The notes under the pieces were generated by a model. The model was not told the DNA's origin. It made no database searches and was given only the letters and a program-made list of their open reading frames with translations. A program made the position numbers and the translations under genes. From [Clostridium] viride DSM 6836 (GTDB lineage Bacteria; Bacillota; Clostridia; Oscillospirales; Oscillospiraceae): a stretch of 64,000 bases of DNA. This document shows, one piece after another, positions 51,925 through 61,300 of this stretch. Numbering within the stretch: position 1 is the first letter of the stretch; each line of letters begins with the position of its first letter. The stretch lies in NCBI GenBank assembly GCA_000620945.1, contig KK211198.1, forward strand, positions 310,001 to 374,000. The letters run 5' to 3'.

Positions 51925-52812
51925 TTAGCACTCTTGGTTAAGGGACGCAAGTAGCGCTCCTAACTCGCTGGCATCAAAGCGATGCACAGTATCACAGAAC
52001 TGGCAGCTCAGCTCCGCCTTTCCCTGTTCCTCCAAAATGGCGTGGAGCTCCTCTTTACCCATACTAATGAGCGCGGTCTCCATTCGCTCCCTGCTGCAAT
52101 AGCAGCGGTACTCCACGGGAGTCGTCTCCAGAAGCTCTAACTCGAAGCGTGACAGAACCTTACGCAAAAGTTCTTCCGAACTTAATCCGCTTTGCAGCGC
52201 AGGGGTCACTTGTCCTAATTCTGCAATGCCGGCCTCAATGGCCTCCACGACTTCAGCGTCTGCCCCCGGAAGGAGCTGAATCATATATCCACCTGCGGTT
52301 AGGACGGAATAGTCACGATCCACCAACACCCCCAAGGCACAGGCCGTCGGGATCTGCTCACTTTCTGCAAAATACGCAGTAATATCCTCGGCGATTTCTC
52401 CAGAGACCAAGGGAATGGTTCCGACATAGGGCTCCCGCAGGCAAAGGTCTTTAATGACGGTCAAAGAGCCATTGGTTCCAACCGCCGTTCCCACATCCAG
52501 TTTTCCGGGAGCCTTGGACGGCAGTGTAATTTGCCCTTCCTGCACATAGCCACGAACATTTCCCGTGCTATCCGAAACCGCTAAGATCGTACCAAGAGGT
52601 CCGCCTCCGTTGATGCGAATGGTGACCGACCCGTTCTTTTCTTTTAATGTATTCCCGATCATGGAGGTCGCCATCAGTGTCCGCCCCAGTGCTGCCGTGG
52701 CAACGGGAAAGGTCTGGTGAATTTCCTGGGCTCGTTGTACCAGCTCGGTAGCCCGGATGGCCATAGCCTTAATCGGGGCGTCCTTTGCTATCATTCGAAT
52801 GATTTGATCCAT
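51925..52812 (-). CDS. hslO: Hsp33 redox-regulated chaperone
   Basis: Hsp33 is a holdase activated by oxidation of a zinc centre. The four cysteines are visible near the C-terminus as CYCSRERME and CQFCDTVHRF (CxC and CxxC). The N-terminal domain carries TATSMIGNTLKE-like and INGGGPLGTILAVSD segments. At 295 residues it is standard. It starts 2 nt after the methyltransferase stop, so it is the last gene of a yerC-methyltransferase-hslO operon. Confidence 0.95.
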   Translation of the reverse strand: MDQIIRMIAKDAPIKAMAIRATELVQRAQEIHQTFPVATAALGRTLMATSMIGNTLKEKNGSVTIRINGGGPLGTILAVSDSTGNVRGYVQEGQITLPSKAPGKLDVGTAVGTNGSLTVIKDLCLREPYVGTIPLVSGEIAEDITAYFAESEQIPTACALGVLVDRDYSVLTAGGYMIQLLPGADAEVVEAIEAGIAELGQVTPALQSGLSSEELLRKVLSRFELELLETTPVEYRCYCSRERMETALISMGKEELHAILEEQGKAELSCQFCDTVHRFDASELGALLASLNQEC

Positions 52813-52814
52813 GC

Positions 52815-53561
52815 TTATATTCCTTTCTTCCTTGCGCTGAAAAAGATGCGCTCCTCCCCTTCTTTGGGGCCACGCATCGTGAGTTCACCATGCTGTTTGA
52901 TTTGACAAAAGCCCACCTCCCCAAGATACTGTTCGATCTCCTGGGGGGTATAGGCATATTCTTCATGAATCTCCTGCTCTCGGATCCAAGTCTCTCCCTC
53001 ACGCAGAAAGAGATCCATAACATAGGTGCAGATGCGACGGCGTGGTTCAAAGTCCGTGCGCCACACACAATAGGCATCCTCGGTTTCGTCCAGAAACATC
53101 CCACCATCCATACGGGAAAGGCGCTTGGGCGTGAGCATATCGAATAGAAAGAGACCGCCTGGCTCTAAGAATACATGAACCCGTGAGAATGCCTTCCGTA
53201 AGAGCTGAGGCTTCGTGACATGATTCACGCTATCGAGCATACATACGCACGCATCCACCGTTCCATAGAGATCCAGTTGTTCCATGGCTTGGCAAAGAAA
53301 GATGGGAGGAATCGATACCTCTACATCCTTTTCCATCGCCTGGGCCAGCATGTCCGGGGAAATATCCACTCCAATGACTTCATAGCCCCGCTCTGCCAAC
53401 AGCCAAGATAAGGTTCCCGTTCCGCAGGCTAAATCCAGTACGCTTTGAATGCGTTTATTTGCCTTTTTAAAATGTCGTTCTATATAATCCGCCCATCGCG
53501 GGTACTTCACATCTTGAGTGAATCCATCGTAGCACGACGCCAAGCCTTCATATTGATCCAT
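52815..53561 (-). CDS. Class I SAM-dependent methyltransferase
   Basis: The 248-residue protein has the class I methyltransferase order: motif I VLDLACGTGTLSWLLAERGY (about 40-60), an acidic loop GVDISPDML, and CMLDSVNHV after motif II. It is most similar in style to small-molecule methyltransferases encoded next to yerC. The substrate is unknown. It sits between yerC (8 nt gap) and hslO (2 nt gap). Confidence 0.9.
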   Translation of the reverse strand: MDQYEGLASCYDGFTQDVKYPRWADYIERHFKKANKRIQSVLDLACGTGTLSWLLAERGYEVIGVDISPDMLAQAMEKDVEVSIPPIFLCQAMEQLDLYGTVDACVCMLDSVNHVTKPQLLRKAFSRVHVFLEPGGLFLFDMLTPKRLSRMDGGMFLDETEDAYCVWRTDFEPRRRICTYVMDLFLREGETWIREQEIHEEYAYTPQEIEQYLGEVGFCQIKQHGELTMRGPKEGEERIFFSARKKGI

Positions 53562-53569
53562 GGTGGCGC

Positions 53570-53878
53570 TTACCCTTCCTTGCTCGGATCGATCGCATCC
53601 ATCACGCGAGGCAACACCGTTTGATAGCCCTCTGCCCCATAGCGCAGGCAGCGATTCACGCGGCTGATGGTGGCGCTGCTTGCCCCGGTTCGTTCTAAAA
53701 TATCATTATATATCATTCCTTTGTGCAGATACATGGCAACCTCAATCCGTTGCTCCATGGCACAAAGCTCCGACACCGTACAAAGATCCTGAAAAAACTT
53801 GCGGCACTCCTCCACGCTGCCAAGCTGCAAGATGCATTCATAGAGAAGATCACTGCTTTCCTTGGGAGACTTTTTCAT
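53570..53878 (-). CDS. YerC/TrpR-like DNA-binding regulator
   Basis: This 102-residue protein has the Trp-repressor-like helix-turn-helix: LCTVSELCAMEQRIEVAMYL, then DILERTGASSATISRVNRCL. I choose the ATG at 53878, 9 nt after AAAGGGG; the frame is open to 53911. The Bacillus homologue YerC is a small transcription factor. It heads an operon that is divergent from purA. Confidence 0.9.
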   Translation of the reverse strand: MKKSPKESSDLLYECILQLGSVEECRKFFQDLCTVSELCAMEQRIEVAMYLHKGMIYNDILERTGASSATISRVNRCLRYGAEGYQTVLPRVMDAIDPSKEG

Positions 53879-54002
53879 TGTCTTCAACCCCTTTCGCTTC
53901 CTTGCCGACATATTATCACACTAAATCGTGAGTGTAAAGGGTGACTTTCCTGTACCCTTCGCCAATTTCCATAATAAAATGTGAAATTCTTTTCTCTTTC
54001 AC

Positions 54003-54031
54003 TTGCAAGAATCGAACGGAAGCGATATAAT
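54003..54031 (+). promoter_or_regulatory. purA promoter
   Basis: TTGCAA, a 17-nt spacer and TATAAT, with AAGGAGG about 20 nt further on. No purine riboswitch or PurR box is evident. Confidence 0.85.
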
Positions 54032-54065
54032 AAGTCGTCCTATTTTAAACAAGGAGGAATCCATC

Positions 54066-55343
54066 GTGGTAAAAGCAATCGTTGGAGCCAACTGGGGTGA
54101 CGAAGGAAAAGGAAAGATTACCGATATGTTTTCGGAAGTTTCCGATGTGGTGATTCGTTTTCAAGGCGGCGCAAATGCCGGGCATACCATCATCTGTGAC
54201 TATGGTAAGTTCGCATTGCATCAGCTTCCCTCCGGTGTATTTTATCCCCATACCACTAACATCATCGGCAACGGCGTTGCTTTGAATATTCCGGCTCTTT
54301 TGGCTGAGTTGGAAACGCTGCGCAAGGGTGGTGTCCCGGAGCCCAAACTGATCATTTCAGAGCGGACACAGATCCTCATGCCTTACCACATTTTACAGGA
54401 TACCTATGAGGAAGAGCGACTTGCTGGGGGAGCCTTCGGCTCAACCAAATCCGGCATTGCTCCCTTTTATTCTGATAAGTACGCCAAATATGGCATTCAA
54501 ATTTCGGATCTCTTTGACGAAGCCCTGCTGCGTCGTCGCCTAGAGGCCATCTGTGAGATCAAGAACGTTCTCATGACCCATCTCTATCACAAACCGCCCA
54601 TCGATGTGGATTCACTCTTCGATCAACTCATGATCTATCGTGAACAAATTGCCCCCTATGTGGGAGATGCCTTCTCCTTCGTTCAGAAAGCCGTTGCCGA
54701 AGGAAAGAATCTTCTTCTGGAAGGGCAGCTGGGCGCCATGAAAGACCCCGATTTCGGCATTTACCCCTTTACCACCTCCTCTCACACCTTGGCCGGTTTC
54801 GGCACCGTAGGTGCTGGCATTGCCCCAAAGGATATTACCGAGGTGGTTGCGGTCACGAAGGCCTATTCCAGTGCCGTGGGTGCAGGTGCGTTTGTCAGCG
54901 AGCTCTTTGGCGAGGAAGCCGACACCCTTCGTCGTTTGGGCGGGGATGCCGGAGAATTCGGTGCCACCACCGGCCGTCCTCGTCGCGTTGGTTGGTTTGA
55001 CGCCGTTGCCACAAAATACGGTTGTCAGGTTCAGGGTGCCACCCAGGCTGTCCTAACCGCCATCGATGTCTTGGGTTATTTGGATGAGATTAAGGTCTGC
55101 GTTGGCTATGAGGTGGACGGTGTGGTGAGCGACACCTTTCCTGTCCCTGCCAAGATTGATCGTGCAAAGCCAGTGTATGAAACGCTCCCCGGCTGGAAGT
55201 GTGATCTGCGCGGTGTAACGGATTATCAGGCTCTGCCGCCAGCGGCCAAAGCCTATGTTGACTTTCTGGAAGCGAAGATTGGCGTTCCCATTACCATGGT
55301 TTCCACAGGACCCAAGCGTCACGAAATTACAAAACGACTGTAA
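54066..55343 (+). CDS. purA: Adenylosuccinate synthase
   Basis: PurA joins IMP and aspartate with GTP in AMP synthesis. The P-loop region GANWGDEGKGKITD is near the N-terminus (about 6-19), followed by FQGGANAGHTI, NIIGNGVALNI and the C-terminal TKAYSSAVGAGAFV and GEFGATTGRPRRVGWFDAV. The start is GTG at 54066 after AAGGAGG; the frame is open upstream across the promoter. It has the expected length of 425 residues. A terminator follows. Confidence 0.95.
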   Translation: MVKAIVGANWGDEGKGKITDMFSEVSDVVIRFQGGANAGHTIICDYGKFALHQLPSGVFYPHTTNIIGNGVALNIPALLAELETLRKGGVPEPKLIISERTQILMPYHILQDTYEEERLAGGAFGSTKSGIAPFYSDKYAKYGIQISDLFDEALLRRRLEAICEIKNVLMTHLYHKPPIDVDSLFDQLMIYREQIAPYVGDAFSFVQKAVAEGKNLLLEGQLGAMKDPDFGIYPFTTSSHTLAGFGTVGAGIAPKDITEVVAVTKAYSSAVGAGAFVSELFGEEADTLRRLGGDAGEFGATTGRPRRVGWFDAVATKYGCQVQGATQAVLTAIDVLGYLDEIKVCVGYEVDGVVSDTFPVPAKIDRAKPVYETLPGWKCDLRGVTDYQALPPAAKAYVDFLEAKIGVPITMVSTGPKRHEITKRL

Positions 55344-55393
55344 GCTGTTCGGTTTTCTGCAAGATTATGATCGTTTGCCTTCACACAACTAGT

Positions 55394-55432
55394 AAAGCAT
55401 CTCCACCATAGCGGCGGAGATGCTTTTTTTTC
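55394..55432 (+). terminator. Intrinsic terminator after purA
   Basis: AAGCATCTCC pairs with GGAGATGCTT and is followed by eight Ts. Confidence 0.9.
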
Positions 55433-55438
55433 TGTTTT

Positions 55439-56119
55439 TTATTGATCCCCGATTTTATAACAAACCAGATTGTGATTGCGATCACAAATCGCTAAAAACA
55501 CCTCTTGGGCGGTATGGAATCCCTGCTTTTCGAGCTGTTTGGAGAGCCAGCTTCGATCGAGTCCCATTCGTTTTAGATTCTCCTCTAACACATGACCATC
55601 CATGATGAGCTCCGCAAAAATATAATCCTGCTCCGGGGCTAAGCTTAAATCTTCGGGTGTTACAGGGCGTGACGTGCTGACCGGTAAAATGCTCAGCTTA
55701 CCATTGTATTCATACACTGCCGTTTGAATGCTACTTAAGTCAAAATACCCTTGCTCACGGCACAGCACCATGAATTCGCTCAAATCCAGCTTTGCTTTCT
55801 GCATATTTTTACGATATAGTTTTCCATTGTCTAGTAAAATGGTTGGCGTTCCGTTAATGAACTTTCTGGTGCGTTGGTATTTCATCATCAACCAGCCCAG
55901 TATGACGCTGATGAGTCCATAGATGAGCATGGCAATCAGGGGTTTCCAAGGCTCTTCCAGTTCCGTTGCCAGCTCTGCCGCAATCGAACCGATGGTAATG
56001 CCCATAATATAATCAAAAAAGTTGAGCTGTGAAATTTGTTTATGTCCTACTACTTTGGCAACGAAAAACAAAACGAGAAAGGAAACCACGGACGCAAGAC
56101 ATAATTTGAGTACTTCCAT
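55439..56119 (-). CDS. DUF421 (YetF-like) membrane protein
   Basis: Three membrane helices lie in the first 90 residues (ASVVSFLVLFFVAKVVGHKQ, YIMGITIGSIAAELATELEE) and a soluble domain follows (PTILLDNGKLYRKNMQKAKL, YFDLSSIQTAVYEYNGKLSI). This is the DUF421/YetF family, whose members occur in spore-formers; the role is not established. The start at 56119 has GAGG close upstream. Confidence 0.9.
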   Translation of the reverse strand: MEVLKLCLASVVSFLVLFFVAKVVGHKQISQLNFFDYIMGITIGSIAAELATELEEPWKPLIAMLIYGLISVILGWLMMKYQRTRKFINGTPTILLDNGKLYRKNMQKAKLDLSEFMVLCREQGYFDLSSIQTAVYEYNGKLSILPVSTSRPVTPEDLSLAPEQDYIFAELIMDGHVLEENLKRMGLDRSWLSKQLEKQGFHTAQEVFLAICDRNHNLVCYKIGDQ

Positions 56120-56182
56120 ACTGCACCTCGACCTATTTTTTTTAGTCTTGTGCAGGAATCATAAAAACATTCGGAGAACGCA

Positions 56183-56217
56183 AAAAACAGCGCATGGTAA
56201 GCACCATGCGCCGTTTT
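56183..56217 (-). terminator. Terminator of the oxidoreductase gene
   Basis: GGCGCATGGTG pairs with ACCATGCGCTG, with AAAAC and GTTTTTT on the two sides. Confidence 0.85.
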
Positions 56218-56235
56218 CCAAAAGTATAATGAATG

Positions 56236-57315
56236 TTAAGCCTCCGGCTTATCGTGCAGTACGCAGCGTCTTCCTTCGCGCTCCCACAGGACAAAGCACT
56301 TCGAGCAGCTGATGCACTTTGCATCTTCTCCCGCTTTCAAATGCTCAATCAGGTCGGGCTGAGCAATAAAGGGACGGGAGAGGGAAATGAAGTCCATTCC
56401 TGCATCCAAAACTGCATCAATGTCCTCCTGGGTACGAACGCCGCCCACAAAAATAATGGGAATGTTCACGGCAGCACGGACTGCCTTGGCGCGTTCCAGA
56501 TAGTAGTTGTGATTCTTCTGCTTGCCTTGTGCAATCCAGTCAAAGCCGGAAAGCTCAATGGCATCCACTCCCAGAGCCTCAAACTCACGGCAGAAGTATA
56601 CAATGTCTTCTGCGTAGGCGGCATCAGCCTCACCGGCACAGTTGGAGTTGACCTTCACCAAAATGGGATAGTCCGCGCCTAAGGCTTCACGAAGGGCCAG
56701 TAAAATTTGACGAACAAAACGGAAGCGATTTTCCGCAGAGCCGCCAAACTCATCCTCACGCTGATTGTAGTTGGGATCCATGAACTGGTTGAGCAGATAC
56801 CCATGGGCACAGTGCAGCTGAACTGCATCAAATCCAAGCTCCTTGCCCTTCACCGCCGCTGCAACATAGTCCTTGCACAGACGGTCCATATCCTCCACGG
56901 TAATCTCGCGCGTCATCAGGCCATTGGGAGCCTTCTTGTCTCCACTGGGAGCCAAAGGAGTGGGATCGGGCAGATCGGGCGTAAAGTACACATTTTGTCC
57001 TGCGTGGTTGATTTGGAGTGCAATGCGTCCGCCCTTTGCATGAACCGCTTCCACAACCTTCTTCTGGCTTTCATAATGTGTTTCATTGCAGAAGCCAACC
57101 TGAATGTCGGTGGCTCTTCCCTCGGGGGAAACGTAAGTATACGCGGTAATGATCAGAGGCACTCCACTTTCGGCAATGTCTGCATGGAGATCGATCTGAG
57201 CCTGACAAGCCGTTCCATCGGGCTGCCCAAAAGGATCTTGGGTGGCAGAACGAACCAAACGGTTCGACAGTTCCATCGTTCCGATCTTAGCAGAGGTAAA
57301 CAGTTTAGAGGACAT
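56236..57315 (-). CDS. NADH:flavin oxidoreductase (old yellow enzyme family)
   Basis: This 359-residue FMN TIM-barrel protein shows LSNRLVRSATQDPFG at the N-terminus, QINHAGQNVYF, the catalytic-type region QLHCAHGYLLNQFMDPNYNQ with REDEFGGSAENR, and FVGGVRTQEDIDAVLD. A C-terminal CISCSKCF cluster is present but there is no additional NADH-binding domain, as in single-domain ene-reductases. The ATG follows AGGAGAT. Substrate unknown. Confidence 0.93.
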   Translation of the reverse strand: MSSKLFTSAKIGTMELSNRLVRSATQDPFGQPDGTACQAQIDLHADIAESGVPLIITAYTYVSPEGRATDIQVGFCNETHYESQKKVVEAVHAKGGRIALQINHAGQNVYFTPDLPDPTPLAPSGDKKAPNGLMTREITVEDMDRLCKDYVAAAVKGKELGFDAVQLHCAHGYLLNQFMDPNYNQREDEFGGSAENRFRFVRQILLALREALGADYPILVKVNSNCAGEADAAYAEDIVYFCREFEALGVDAIELSGFDWIAQGKQKNHNYYLERAKAVRAAVNIPIIFVGGVRTQEDIDAVLDAGMDFISLSRPFIAQPDLIEHLKAGEDAKCISCSKCFVLWEREGRRCVLHDKPEA

Positions 57316-57534
57316 ATTGTCATCTCCTTATTTCAGTAATGTTTGGTTTAAGTGTGCGATATGGACGAAAGCTATCTTTTCTATTTTAGCAAAATCACTC
57401 AAAAAAGCAAGGAAAAGTTTCAATTTTGAGCTCGCACTTGCTCCTCCTCATTTGTCTAAAATGATTAGTTTTCTTGTCGGTTTTAAGACTTCCTTGTCGA
57501 TTTTCCCATAATTCATTTTTTGTTCATATTTCCA
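57316..57534. other. Divergent intergenic region
   Basis: About 220 bp, AT-rich, between the oxidoreductase and the transporter gene. It should hold the oxidoreductase promoter; nothing else is visible. Confidence 0.4.
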
Positions 57535-57564
57535 TTGACAGGTTCCCCAAATCTACGATAAGAT
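57535..57564 (+). promoter_or_regulatory. Promoter of the acetate-type transporter gene
   Basis: TTGACA (57535-57540), an 18-nt spacer and TAAGAT (57559-57564), about 60 nt before the start codon. Confidence 0.65.
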
Positions 57565-57624
57565 TGGTTTCGACTTTTCGGTTTCATAACGACATTTTTC
57601 ACAACAAGAAAGGGGCCTATTGTT

Positions 57625-58167
57625 ATGCCTATAAACCCGGAAGCCATTGGTGTATTTGGTCTATTTGTAACGGTAATCTGCTTTGGTCTGGAGCAGGTTG
57701 GCGTTGGTATTGACAAAAACACCGATCATCAAAAGCTCAGCCGTTCCCTTGCCTATGTCGCTCTCTTCTTCGGCAGCTTCTGCCAGCTGTTCACCGGTCT
57801 TTGGATGTTCCTCTTTGGAATCGCTGGCGACCACAGCAAATACTTAGGCGCTGTCTTTACCTTCTTCGGCCTGTTCTGGCTGATCGTTGCCTTCTTCTTC
57901 TTTAAGGGTGGCGATAAAAAGGTAATGGCTCACTTTTTCGCCGTCAGCCTGATCTTCGTCATTCTCTTTACCATTCGCGCCTTCCAGGATGGACTGGTTT
58001 GGCCGCTTGGCATCGATCTTGTCGTGATCGACATCTTGCTCGTCTGCCTGACCTTTGGCTGGTATACCGAGAAGCCTGTCTACACGAAGCTAGCTGGAGT
58101 TTGCAATCTCACCATTGGTGTGATTTCCTTCTTCCTGATGTATCCTCACATCCTGGCTGGGCACTAA
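57625..58167 (+). CDS. Acetate/succinate-type transporter (GPR1/FUN34/YaaH family)
   Basis: The 180-residue protein has six membrane helices. The N-terminus INPEAIGVFGLFVTVICFGL resembles the NPAPLG signature of SatP-like channels, and FFGSFCQLFTGLWMF and TFFGLFWLIVAFFF match helices 2 and 3. It is shorter in loops than E. coli SatP but has the same overall size. AAAGGGG precedes the ATG. It is a single-gene unit. Substrate is inferred from family only. Confidence 0.75.
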   Translation: MPINPEAIGVFGLFVTVICFGLEQVGVGIDKNTDHQKLSRSLAYVALFFGSFCQLFTGLWMFLFGIAGDHSKYLGAVFTFFGLFWLIVAFFFFKGGDKKVMAHFFAVSLIFVILFTIRAFQDGLVWPLGIDLVVIDILLVCLTFGWYTEKPVYTKLAGVCNLTIGVISFFLMYPHILAGH

Positions 58168-58301
58168 TTCGTAGCAATTCGGCCAATCGCAAAGCCTTTG
58201 GAGTATATTCTCACCTATCTCGCTATTTCCTTGGTACAAAGGGTTACCCCCTTTGTCTCTGACTTTGTGAAACCGTGAAAAGTAAACAAGCATTCTTAAT
58301 T

Positions 58302-58335
58302 AAAACTCCCGCTTCCTTTGGAAGCGGGAGTTTTT
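58302..58335. terminator. Bidirectional terminator between transporter and SLH genes
   Basis: AAAACTCCCGCTTCC pairs with GGAAGCGGGAGTTTTT across a 3-nt loop. Confidence 0.92.
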
Positions 58336-58354
58336 GTGTTGCTTTGTTTCGTTC

Positions 58355-61300
58355 TTAGCGTAAGAATTCTGCTTGCCAATAGGGTTTTGGGAGAAGTACG
58401 CCCTGGTCGTCCTTGGAATGGAAGGTCATCTTAAACTGTCCGGAGCGATTGCCCGTCTTGTCGCCGATGTCCTGGCCAAAGGTAATGGTAGTTCCATCCG
58501 ATATTTGCGAGAAGGAGAAGGTAACCTGCTGAATCGCTCCATCGGTTCCGGCTTGCGAGGAGTTGACGTACTGCACATTTGCCGGGGCAACCCAGTTGCC
58601 CTTTAGATTATTGATCAAGTCGTTTTCCAGTAAGGGTTGGGTATCCGAAGAGCCTTGCTTGAAGAAATACAGGCCTTCTGTAAACTGTACCATGACAGAT
58701 CCATCAAAGCGCAAGCCATCGGCAGACATGGTACTGATGACGGTTTCGGGGCGATCATACAAGACATCGGGTGCCTCATTGTCGCGGGAGGTAAAGCCCC
58801 TTAAGACCTCTTTCGTGGAAGAGTCACCCGCAGGGGCCGTACCAATGTACTTTTGCGCCACGGCATAGAAATCATAGCGGTACTTGTAATCAATTCCATT
58901 AATGTCCAACTTGAATACGGTATCCGCCTTTACCGTGATAGAACCACTGGTGATCTGATTGTTGGAGGGTTCTTTTCCCATAATTTGATCAATAGTTGGT
59001 TCCGCGCTGTTAGCAGGATATATGACATAGTACATTCTGCAATCGGAGTCCCAGGAGCCTGTGATCTTCACCAGATTGTTATCCGCAAAGGCCTCCAGTT
59101 TCTGAACAATCTTCGGCGCTTTCACCGGGGTTGTCGCAAAGTCTCCCTTGTAGACTTCCGATGGTGTGGATGCCTTCCCTTGCAGGTAGTAATAGATCAC
59201 ATACTTGCGATTGCTGTCTCCTGTATTGGGTGGAAGCAGTCCTTCAATGGTATATTGGGTTGGCGCTGCGTTATTGTCCGAAATCTGGAAGGAGCCTGCT
59301 GCAGTTCCCTGCTTGCTGTCGGATCGTTGTGATCTGACGATGTTGGGGTCTGTAATCGTTGCCGGTGCGATCGCTTCCGGAACCGCATAGTAGTAAACCG
59401 TACAACCCTTGGTTGCCTGAACGCTCATCAGCACTTGGCGATCGCCCGGTTCAAACTTGGTTTCGCCTACTTTTGCGGGCGGCACATTATCCACGAGCGC
59501 AATCCGCAGCAGGAATGGGTCCGTTGGAGCCGTTACGGAGGAGACATAGTTGTTTTTGATTGCCTCCTTCAAACGAGTGTCGAAGGTACTCCCTGTTCCC
59601 GGAAGTTGTCGGATGCCGGTCTCATTGCCAATGACGGCATTGAGCGTTAAGTTCACATTGGCCGTAATGGGAATTTGGCCTCCTGTGATGGGGGTGGTAT
59701 CAATCTTGGTAATCTTAATGGCGTAGTAGAGATCTTCAAGATTTTGATACTCGGTTTTTGTGGTGAGGTAGTCGGTCAATCGCGTGGCGTAATTGTCCGG
59801 TAACACAAACTTGTTTACCCCATTTTTAAGCACCGGTTGCAGAGAATCGATACTCGTTCCCTGGTATAGTTCAAACTCCAGGTAATGGTCTGAGCGTAGA
59901 AGAAGATCGAAGTAGATATTCGGTCCGGTATTCTTTGCCCTTGGGTTGATAAAGAAGGCGGTATCGTACTTAGAAGAGTCAAAGTTTTGTACTTCTGAAA
60001 AATAAGTCAGAGGGGGAACTGTTTTAAAGGGCAGGGTAACGGTTCCCTTCATGGCATTTTTCGACGTATCATACATGGCGTAATTGACCTGATTATTCAG
60101 CTCAAAGCGATAAGAATTGTTGTTGGTGAGCCGGATGGCCTCCGGCTTGAAGGTAATCAGCGTTTTCGCATCCTTCTCCTCCACGGTTACATAGTTCCAA
60201 TCGATGGTGACGGCGGCATTGGGAACCTTAGACGCATCCACCAAGGTGATATAGTTTTTGAGGGCGCTTTTATCCTCTTGAAAGAGCTGCGAAAGGGTCA
60301 GATAATTTCCATCCTTGTCCGTCTTTGAGCCGCACACGATTTCAGAGAAGGTTAGCTTCACCGAGGCATCCACACTGTAATTTCCGCCGATTTCCTGTTC
60401 ACTGGATAGGCCGACCGTGGGTGGAACAATGTCCTTTGTCTTGGCGGTAATCTTAGTAATATTCGATTGATTTCCGCTCTTGTCTTCGAGCATAAAGTAA
60501 ATGTCATACGGCATTTGCTGTTCCAATCCGGACACGCTGATGGTATACAGCTGCCCTTCTTTGGATGCACTGCTGGAACCATACTTCCATGCTCCAGATC
60601 CGGTTTTCACCACATCCTTCGACTTCTGATTGGAAAGATCAGGTTTCCCATCAGACGCTAAGGGAAGCAGATTGGTACCCATCTTAACCGCAGCCCAATA
60701 GACCGTACAAGGTTCATTGACGACATAGGTCAGTGGTATGCTGGTCGCAGCCACGCTACCGACCTTGGGATAGGTACCGTCATTGGGCTTGAATTCGGGT
60801 GGCTTACTATCCTTGGTGGTAAAGGGCAGTTTATAGGGGGTGCTGGACATATTGTCCGATGCATCACGCAACACAACATAGAACACATAGGATGCATATT
60901 CCTCCAGTGTTCCGCCGGTGGCGGTATCAATCTCCTTTGGGGTATTCATGACCCCGCCATAGGTAACCCCCTTGGAACGGGTGCCCGAGATCGTTTGCGT
61001 ATACAGCTGGCTTGCCGTTGGAGCAACCGCATTGGCAGGCAGCACTGCCCAATAATAGCTGGAGTTTTTATTTGGTATCAAGGTAAAGGTTGCGCTGGTA
61101 CTCGTTGTACTGGAAACCTTGGGATATCCGGAAAGAAGCGTTGGAATCACGTTGTCCACGGCCTGTACATCCGTACTCTTAATATCTGAGCTTGCACCCC
61201 GCAGATCCATAAAGAAGGAGTATACCGTATATTTCTCACCGGGTTTCAGACCCGAGATGGTAGTAGTGCTTTCCTTATCCGGTAAGGCACTCAAGTTCCC

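Noticed and set aside
54003-54065. PurA with a 21-residue N-terminal extension
   Set aside because: The extension overlaps the promoter, and GTG at 54066 after AAGGAGG gives the normal PurA start.
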